Of a DNA stretch of 6,512 nucleotides, positions 1 through 6,512 are shown one piece after another. The position numbers and the translations under genes were made by a program. The stretch is from NCBI GenBank assembly GCA_009840695.1, contig VXNG01000115.1, positions 1-6,512 on the forward strand, written 5' to 3'. The DNA comes from Acidimicrobiaceae bacterium (GTDB lineage: Bacteria > Actinomycetota > Acidimicrobiia > Acidimicrobiales > Aldehydirespiratoraceae). Below the pieces are notes generated by a model. That model did not search any database. It was not told the origin of the DNA and saw only the letters and a program-made list of their open reading frames with translations. Numbering within the stretch: position 1 is the first letter of the stretch; each line of letters starts with the position of its first letter.

Positions 1-797
1 GCGTTGTACTTCGTGTCGCTCGACGACGGGTTGTTGGTGATCGACACCGTGCGCCGGTCGTTCGGGTTGTCGACGTCGTCGTTCGTGCCCCTGACGTTGA
101 CCGTCTGCGCGCTGCTCCAGTTCGACGTCGTGAACGTCAGCGTCTCCGACGCCGTGAACGCCATGGACGAGTCGGGGCCGTCGACCTCAGCGCCCGTCCC
201 CGCGGCCACCGCCACCGACACGCTGTGGGTCGGCTCGGAGTCCAGCACCACCGTGTAGCTGGCGGTGCCGCCGTTCTCGGCCACGCTCGCCATCGTCTCG
301 GAGAGGACGAAACCGGCGCCCGCGTCGGTCACAGCCACCGACACCGACGCGACCGCGATCCCGCCATAGGGCCCGCTCGCCGCGGCGGCGGTGTGCGATA
401 TGGTCGCGGTCTCGCTGTCGGTGTCGCCGTCGTTGGCGGCGCGCACGGTCACCGTCTGCGCTGTCGCCCAGTCGCCGCTGCTGCCGTGCGTGAACGTGAG
501 TGTCGTTTGATCCCCGGTCGTGTCAGGGTCGGTGTCGACGGTCACTGCCGTATCGTCGGAGGCCACGGTGATCGTCACATCCGCTGTCGGGTCGGTGTCG
601 AGCGCCACCGTGTAGGTGGCCTCGGCCGTGGCGCCGCCCAGTTCGGTGAGCGTGAGCGCTGCCGTGCTCACGGTGACGCCGTCGGTCTGCGCCCGCGCGT
701 CGAGCGCGCCGAGGCCCAGCACCGCCAGCAGCGCGGACACGGCCAGCAGCGCCCCGGCGGGCCAGCCCCGCAGGCCGCGGCGGAGAGCGCTAGCCAC
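1..797 (-). CDS. Exported Calx-beta/cadherin-like repeat protein, N-terminal part
   Basis: The frame is open from GTG (797-795) to the left edge, giving 265 residues without a stop; the C-terminus is outside. Residues 1-36 form a signal peptide: an Arg-rich start (RRGLRG, 6-11), a hydrophobic core (about 14-32) and an ARA|QT cleavage site after residue 36. Two Ser/Thr/Asp/Val-rich beta-sandwich repeats follow, about 41-158 and 163-265. They share the pattern E..G.TA.YTV.LD..PT..V.V.V, then LTFT...W..AQTV.VR..ND, then a T.SIT-like strand; the first closes with V.V.VTD. This resembles the Calx-beta and cadherin-like repeats of large secreted or surface adhesins in actinobacteria, so a cell-surface or extracellular role is inferred. 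GTG797 has no Shine-Dalgarno; a TTG eight codons upstream is in frame. A better start (ATG 906-904, with AGGAG) is one base out of frame because of the C9 tract at 827-835. The full protein is probably much longer. Confidence 0.85.
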   Translation of the reverse strand, partial: MASALRRGLRGWPAGALLAVSALLAVLGLGALDARAQTDGVTVSTAALTLTELGGATAEATYTVALDTDPTADVTITVASDDTAVTVDTDPDTTGDQTTLTFTHGSSGDWATAQTVTVRAANDGDTDSETATISHTAAAASGPYGGIAVASVSVAVTDAGAGFVLSETMASVAENGGTASYTVVLDSEPTHSVSVAVAAGTGAEVDGPDSSMAFTASETLTFTTSNWSSAQTVNVRGTNDDVDNPNDRRTVSITNNPSSSDTKYN

Positions 798-826
798 GGC
801 GCAGCGCAGCGCTACTGGCAACCACG

Positions 827-835
827 CCCCCCCCC
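827..835. repeat. Nine-C homopolymer tract (G9 on coding strand)
   Basis: Nine consecutive C lie between the ATG at 906-904 and the signal peptide of the exported repeat protein. Read from that ATG with nine G, translation ends at a TAG within the signal peptide coding region (793-791). With eight G it would join in frame to ...WLPVALRCAVASALRRG and the whole protein. This is the kind of tract that slips in phase-variable genes, and also the kind where base callers miscount. Confidence 0.8.
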
Positions 836-903
836 GGACCCCGCGAGCCCGCGGCAATCCTCGAAGGGGTGGGGGCATCGACTTGGTTGTTGGCGTGGGA
901 GCT

Positions 904-921
904 CATGCGTGACCGACTCCT
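904..921 (-). promoter_or_regulatory. Shine-Dalgarno and ATG upstream of the repeat protein
   Basis: On the minus strand AGGAG (921-917) is followed by ten bases and then ATG (906-904). This is the best translation start signal in the region, and it faces the exported protein but is one base out of its frame. It therefore supports either a miscount or a natural switch in the C9 tract, with a true N-terminal extension of about 36 residues rich in Ser, Asn and Pro before the signal peptide. Confidence 0.5.
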
Positions 922-944
922 GTACCACTAAGCCGCCAAAACGG

Positions 945-966
945 GACTGACAGATTCGTGTCAGTC
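945..966. promoter_or_regulatory. Perfect 8-bp inverted repeat, candidate operator
   Basis: GACTGACA (945-952) and TGTCAGTC (959-966) are perfect inverted arms around a six-base spacer GATTCG. The site lies in the divergent region, 39-60 bases upstream of the ATG at 906 on the minus strand and about 125 bases upstream of the plus-strand gene at 1090. Symmetry, length and place fit a dimeric repressor site such as those of TetR- or GntR-type regulators. No regulator gene is present in the window, so the binding protein is unknown. Confidence 0.45.
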
Positions 967-1006
967 ATAGTAACTGTGGCCTTCAGTGATTGTAATGGTG
1001 CTTCGA

Positions 1007-1060
1007 CCGTTTGCCCGGCATGCGGCGCGCCGGGGTGGGGGAAGGCTGGACCGCAAACGG
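1007..1060. repeat. Inverted repeat CCGTTTGC/GCAAACGG, with inner hairpin
   Basis: CCGTTTGC (1007-1014) and GCAAACGG (1053-1060) are perfectly complementary and enclose 38 bases. Immediately inside, CCGGC (1015-1019) and GCCGG (1029-1033) can form a second stem that would stack on the first. The element ends 30 bases before the ATG at 1090. It could be a structured RNA leader if transcription begins upstream, or a spaced protein-binding site in DNA if the transcript is leaderless. Confidence 0.35.
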
Positions 1061-1075
1061 CCGGCGGGCCGCGGC

Positions 1076-1081
1076 TATCGT
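1076..1081 (+). promoter_or_regulatory. Candidate -10 element (TATCGT)
   Basis: TATCGT fits the TAnnnT core of an actinobacterial -10 box and ends eight bases before the ATG at 1090. No Shine-Dalgarno precedes that ATG. Together these suggest a leaderless or nearly leaderless transcript. There is no recognisable -35 hexamer, so the call is weak. Confidence 0.25.
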
Positions 1082-1089
1082 TGCCGTCC

Positions 1090-2232
1090 ATGCACACGTC
1101 TGGGTCCATCTCGCCGTGGGACGATTTCCCCGTCCACCAGAGCTCGGAGTACGTGCGCCATCCGGCCACCTCGGACCGCAACTTCTACGACCGATACTAC
1201 TTCAACCTGCATCCCTGTGCCAGCGAGTACTTCGCCGTGTTCGGGCTGGGCCAGTACCCCAACCTGGGCACCACCGACGCTTACCTGGCGGTGACCCGAG
1301 GCGACGACCACCTCGTAGTGCGGGCCAGCAAGCCCCTCACCGACCGCTCCGACATCTCGGTCGGGCCGATCCGCATAGAGGTGGTCGAGCCGCTGCGCCG
1401 GCTGCGGGTGATCGTGGAGCCTGACCGGCCTGCCGGCTCGCGCCTGGCCATGGACGTCACCTGGACCTCGCCCGTGGACCCCTTCGAGGAGCCCCGCCAG
1501 TACCTGCGGGCCCGGGGCACGGTCATGTTCGACACGCAGCGGTTCGCCCAGCTCGGCCGCTGGGAGGGCACCCTCACCGTGGACGGCACCGACATCGCGG
1601 TAACCCCCGACGTCTGCGGAGGCGCACGGGACCGGTCCTGGGGAGTGCGTCCCGTGGGCGAGAGGCAGCCGGACGGCATCCGCCAGACCATCCCGGCCCT
1701 GGCCGGCATGTGGAACTACATGCCCGCCGACTTCGGCGACCACTGGCTCATATACCTGTGCCACGAGGAGCCCGACGGCAACCGGACGATGCAGACCGGA
1801 ATGCGGGTCTGGACCGACCCCGACCGGCCCCGCGACCTACTCGGGCGCCCCGAATGGACCCACGACACTATCAGCGGGACCCGGCTGCTGTCGGGGTCAC
1901 GCATCACGTTCGGGGACGCGCCCGGCGGGCCGATCACCGTCGCCGCAGAGCCGCTGTGCACCAACTTCATCTCCATCGGCGCGGGCTACGGCGTCGAGCC
2001 CGACTGGCGCCACGGCATGTGGCAGGGCGAGGATCTGGTGGAGCAGGCCCGGTCGTACAAGGTGAGCGAGATCCGGTCGCTGGGCCAGTACGGGGTGGTG
2101 GACTCGGTGGCCCGGTTCACCTACGACGACCCGGCCCGCGGCCCCCAAGAGGGCTACGGCCTCTACGAGCACGGCTTTTTCGGCCCCTTCCCCAAGCTCG
2201 GCCTCACCGACCGCGGCGACCTGTTCGGCTAA
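1090..2232 (+). CDS. Conserved protein, lipocalin-like DUF7064/DUF7065 type, function unknown
   Basis: This is a 380-residue soluble protein with no signal peptide or membrane segment. An in-frame GTG at 958 would add 44 residues, but that stretch is low in recognisable folding pattern, has no Shine-Dalgarno and runs over both inverted repeats; protein-like sequence begins at M1-H-T-S-G-S, so ATG1090 is preferred. It is rich in Trp and Tyr and alternates beta strands. Landmarks are DRNFYDRYYFNLHP (29-42), the central G-A-R-D-R-S-W-G-V-R block (178-187), WNYMPADFGDHWLIYL (208-223) and a C-terminal YGLYEHGFFGPFPKLGL block. The RDxSWGxR signature in the middle of a two-half beta-rich protein is what I recall for DUF7064/DUF7065 and related AttH/CrtC-like lipocalin folds; such proteins occur in actinobacteria and alphaproteobacteria, sometimes near lipid or terpenoid genes. 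The substrate is unknown, and no neighbour here points to one. The family assignment is from memory and moderate. Confidence 0.85.
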   Translation: MHTSGSISPWDDFPVHQSSEYVRHPATSDRNFYDRYYFNLHPCASEYFAVFGLGQYPNLGTTDAYLAVTRGDDHLVVRASKPLTDRSDISVGPIRIEVVEPLRRLRVIVEPDRPAGSRLAMDVTWTSPVDPFEEPRQYLRARGTVMFDTQRFAQLGRWEGTLTVDGTDIAVTPDVCGGARDRSWGVRPVGERQPDGIRQTIPALAGMWNYMPADFGDHWLIYLCHEEPDGNRTMQTGMRVWTDPDRPRDLLGRPEWTHDTISGTRLLSGSRITFGDAPGGPITVAAEPLCTNFISIGAGYGVEPDWRHGMWQGEDLVEQARSYKVSEIRSLGQYGVVDSVARFTYDDPARGPQEGYGLYEHGFFGPFPKLGLTDRGDLFG

Positions 2233-2302
2233 CCGTGCCGGTGTTCACCGACCGTACCCATTGCGGCCCACTGGACTCAGCCACGTCCTCGGTTCACCGT
2301 CG

Positions 2303-2344
2303 GGGCTCATGGAGCTTGGCAGCCCTCGCTCACGGGCCGAGGGC
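2303..2344. terminator. Overlapping hairpins in the convergent gap, possible terminator
   Basis: GCCCTCG (2322-2328) and CGAGGGC (2338-2344) form a perfect 7-bp stem with a nine-base loop that spans the ATPase stop codon. GGGCT (2303-2307) and AGCCC (2321-2325) form another stem in the gap. Neither is followed by a clear T run on either strand, so they may only slow polymerase or stabilise 3' ends of the two converging transcripts. In GC-rich genomes stems of this size also occur by chance. Confidence 0.22.
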
Positions 2345-3637
2345 GAACAGGGGGACGACCGATACTCCGTCGCTTCTCCGGTAGGCGTATCCGTCGGCTG
2401 CGGTGACCACGACGAGGGCAGCGGGTTCTCCCATGCGGGTCTCGTCGATCTTTCGGGCGGCGGCCAGGAGGGAGCGGGCCGCGGCCTCTAGTTGGCCGTC
2501 GCCGCCGCCCAGCTTGACCTCCACAGCCATCCAGCGCCCGTCTCCGGCGTCGACGATGGCGTCCACCTCTGCTCCGGCGGCGTCGGCGAACGAGTAGACG
2601 GCGGCGTCGGCCGCCTGGGCGTGGGTGCGCAGTTCCTTGATCACAAGCGACTCGAAGAGGAACCCGAGCGTCTCGGGGTCGGCGAGCAGGGATCGCGGAG
2701 AGGCCCGGAGAGCTGCCGCAGCCAGGGAGGGGTCGCAGAAGTGGTGCTTGGTGCCGGTGAGCAGCGGTGACCGGGAGCGCAGGTGGGTCGGCCATGCCAG
2801 GAGCGGCTCCAGGACGTGCAGCCGCTGGAGAGCGTCGAGGTAGGAGCGCACCGTGTGGCGGCTGAGCGGGGCGTCGGCACTGGCCTCGTTGGCGAGCTTG
2901 TTCAGGCTCGCGGCTGTGGCCGTGTTCCGCGCGAGCGACCTGATCAGCGCCGACACCCTCACGGGATCGCGCTCTTTGCCGTCGAGTTGGCGGATGTCGG
3001 TTCGGGCGATGTCGCCGAGATAGCTGCGCAGCGCCCTGGAGGTGTCGGCAAGGGGTGTTCGGGAGTCCAGGCCGGGCCAGCCGCCCCGGCAGACGGCGTC
3101 CACCGCCTCGGGCAGGTCCCGGCCTGTCAGCGGTGCCTCGCACGGTGCCCCGTCGAGGAGCCCGGCCAGCGACACGGCCCGCGAGGAGAGCCCTTGTTCG
3201 GCCAGCGACATCGTGCGCAGGGCGAGCCTCTGCACCCGCAGCGCCCCCGAGTGCCTGGTGAGTTCGTCGGCGGGGGCGGCAGAGCCGGTGAGGATGAACT
3301 GGCCCGGCAGAGCCCGGGCGTCGCAGGCGCCTCGGACGGCCCCCCACAGCCCCGGGGCGCGCTGCCACTCATCGATGAGGCGTGGCGTGGCGCCCTCCAG
3401 CACCCGGTCGGGCACCGCCCGAGCCAGGGTGAGTGCGGCACGATCCTGCTCCAGGAGCACCTCGCTGCGGGCGAGTCTCTTGGCGAACCATGTCTTGCCG
3501 CAACCCTTGGGGCCCTCCACCAGCAGCGCCCGGGCCGTCCGCAGCACCGCGCCCGCCTCCGCCTCGGCGATGCGCTCCCTGTACCCGGCGGGGGTGAGGG
3601 TCGTGCCGCCTCCGGTGCTGTCCGGCTCGTCCGCCAT
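2330..3637 (-). CDS. AAA-type ATPase with C-terminal DUF4143 domain
   Basis: This 435-residue protein has the standard layout and length of the AAA_14/DUF4143 family. The N-terminal domain carries Walker A GPKGCGKT (42-49), Walker B RLIDEWQ (86-92) and a sensor-like FILTGS strand (114-119). The C-terminal DUF4143 part shows FCDPSLAAAAL (300-310), LGFLFESLV (324-332) and a PD-(D/E)XK-like arrangement, E357-V-D359 followed by E373-V-K375. It should bind and hydrolyse ATP; the cellular role of the family is not settled, and nuclease activity has not to my knowledge been shown for the fold. The start at 3637 has GGAG (3648-3645) seven bases upstream; an in-frame ATG at 3667 would add ten residues but has no Shine-Dalgarno. 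It is convergent with the gene before it and divergent from gcvP, so it is probably a single-gene unit. No helicase, toxin or restriction partner is adjacent. Confidence 0.93.
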   Translation of the reverse strand: MADEPDSTGGGTTLTPAGYRERIAEAEAGAVLRTARALLVEGPKGCGKTWFAKRLARSEVLLEQDRAALTLARAVPDRVLEGATPRLIDEWQRAPGLWGAVRGACDARALPGQFILTGSAAPADELTRHSGALRVQRLALRTMSLAEQGLSSRAVSLAGLLDGAPCEAPLTGRDLPEAVDAVCRGGWPGLDSRTPLADTSRALRSYLGDIARTDIRQLDGKERDPVRVSALIRSLARNTATAASLNKLANEASADAPLSRHTVRSYLDALQRLHVLEPLLAWPTHLRSRSPLLTGTKHHFCDPSLAAAALRASPRSLLADPETLGFLFESLVIKELRTHAQAADAAVYSFADAAGAEVDAIVDAGDGRWMAVEVKLGGGDGQLEAAARSLLAAARKIDETRMGEPAALVVVTAADGYAYRRSDGVSVVPLFALGP

Positions 3638-3644
3638 CCCTGAA

Positions 3645-3648
3645 CTCC
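3645..3648 (-). promoter_or_regulatory. Shine-Dalgarno for the ATPase gene
   Basis: On the minus strand GGAG is followed by seven bases and then ATG (3637-3635). It decides the start in favour of this ATG over the upstream in-frame ATG at 3667, which has CCTGCCGAA in front of it. Confidence 0.65.
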
Positions 3649-3679
3649 ACCATTTCTGATCTACCATTTCGGCAGGATG

Positions 3680-3712
3680 AATATACGAATTTTGGATGAG
3701 TCAATATACCAA
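3680..3712. repeat. Direct repeat AATATACnAA in an AT-rich island
   Basis: AATATACGAA (3680-3689) and AATATACCAA (3703-3712) are 23 bases apart start to start, about two helical turns. They sit in an AT-rich stretch (about 3650-3740) that contrasts with the GC-rich surroundings, between the divergent ATPase and gcvP starts. On the minus strand each copy contains TATATT, and the copy nearer the ATPase is a fair -10 box. Tandem regulator sites or a promoter for the ATPase are both possible. Confidence 0.4.
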
Positions 3713-3723
3713 ATCCGATCTTG

Positions 3724-3741
3724 TGAGCATCCGATTGCTCA
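3724..3741. promoter_or_regulatory. Perfect 6-bp inverted repeat, candidate operator
   Basis: TGAGCA (3724-3729) and TGCTCA (3736-3741) are perfect inverted arms around the six-base spacer TCCGAT. The site lies 75 bases upstream of the gcvP start, a sensible place for a regulator. Arm and spacer geometry is like that of the larger repeat at 945-966, but the arm sequences differ, so there is no reason to assume a shared regulator. Confidence 0.3.
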
Positions 3742-3753
3742 GGCATCGCAGAC

Positions 3754-3791
3754 GCGAGCGGCTTTCCAGCCGATTTCGCTCGCTCCGAGCG
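3754..3791 (+). promoter_or_regulatory. Two mutually exclusive hairpins upstream of gcvP
   Basis: GCGAGCG (3754-3760) pairs perfectly with CGCTCGC (3777-3783), with an inner GCT/AGC stem. The same middle segment can instead pair as CGCTCG (3777-3782) with CGAGCG (3786-3791) around a three-base loop. The two folds cannot coexist. This has the form of a leader RNA switch, but no T run follows, no glycine aptamer is recognisable, and it only matters if transcription starts upstream of about 3750. Confidence 0.3.
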
Positions 3792-3800
3792 CCGTCCGGG

Positions 3801-3806
3801 TAGATT
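3801..3806 (+). promoter_or_regulatory. Candidate -10 element (TAGATT) of gcvP
   Basis: TAGATT matches the TAnnnT core and ends nine bases before the gcvP ATG, where no Shine-Dalgarno is visible (the bases before ATG are CGCGCAACG). A start of transcription near 3813-3816 would give a leaderless or nearly leaderless message. The -35 region is not recognisable. Confidence 0.28.
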
Positions 3807-3815
3807 CGCGCAACG

Positions 3816-6512
<2,697 letters not shown>

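Noticed and set aside
225..950. A 241-codon plus-strand open frame opposite the exported repeat protein
   Set aside because: The product is Arg/Gly/His-rich with no domain; the minus strand here has a signal peptide and two regular beta-sandwich repeats.
958..1089. A 44-residue N-terminal extension of the DUF-type protein from GTG 958, with a CPAC motif
   Set aside because: It has no Shine-Dalgarno, starts inside the 945-966 inverted repeat and crosses the 1007-1060 one; the sequence looks like translated non-coding DNA.
2307..3368. A 353-codon minus-strand open frame overlapping the ATPase gene
   Set aside because: It is a shifted reading of the ATPase gene, rich in Arg, Pro and Gly, and lacks all family motifs.
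3668..3815. Glycine riboswitch upstream of gcvP
   Set aside because: I looked for the conserved glycine aptamer core and found nothing resembling it; the region is also short for a tandem aptamer.

Overview
The window is GC-rich, with strong G/C preference at third codon positions. It reads like a chromosomal segment of a high-GC actinobacterium. An Acidimicrobiia-type marine or host-associated lineage is my best guess, because Calx-beta-like exported repeat proteins of this style and a single-chain glycine decarboxylase are common there. This placement is inference; there is no rRNA or other marker gene.

Layout. (1) 1-797, minus strand: the N-terminal part of an exported repeat protein, with a signal peptide followed by two Calx-beta/cadherin-like repeats. 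It runs off the left edge. A good Shine-Dalgarno and ATG lie further upstream (ATG at 906-904), separated from the signal peptide by a run of nine C (nine G on the coding strand) that puts that ATG one base out of frame. (2) 907-1089: a short divergent intergenic region with two perfect inverted repeats. (3) 1090-2232, plus strand: a 380-residue cytoplasmic protein that looks like the lipocalin-like DUF7064/DUF7065 group, function unknown. (4) 2233-2329: a convergent gap with small hairpins. (5) 2330-3637, minus strand: a 435-residue AAA-type ATPase with a DUF4143 C-terminal domain. (6) 3638-3815: a divergent region with an AT-rich island, a direct repeat, a perfect inverted repeat and two mutually exclusive hairpins. 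(7) 3816-6512, plus strand: gcvP, glycine dehydrogenase (decarboxylating), running off the right edge close to its natural end.

The genes do not form an evident common pathway. Strands alternate (-, +, -, +), so each is probably its own transcription unit. Two points deserve most attention. gcvP is open throughout the window but lacks about 47 residues that I recall as conserved near the N-terminus, just before the [15 protein letters not shown] block. The exported repeat protein has a C9 tract at exactly the place where slippage would switch the best-supplied start codon in or out of frame. No CRISPR array, tRNA, rRNA, insertion sequence or phage gene was seen. I did not find a convincing new multi-gene system.
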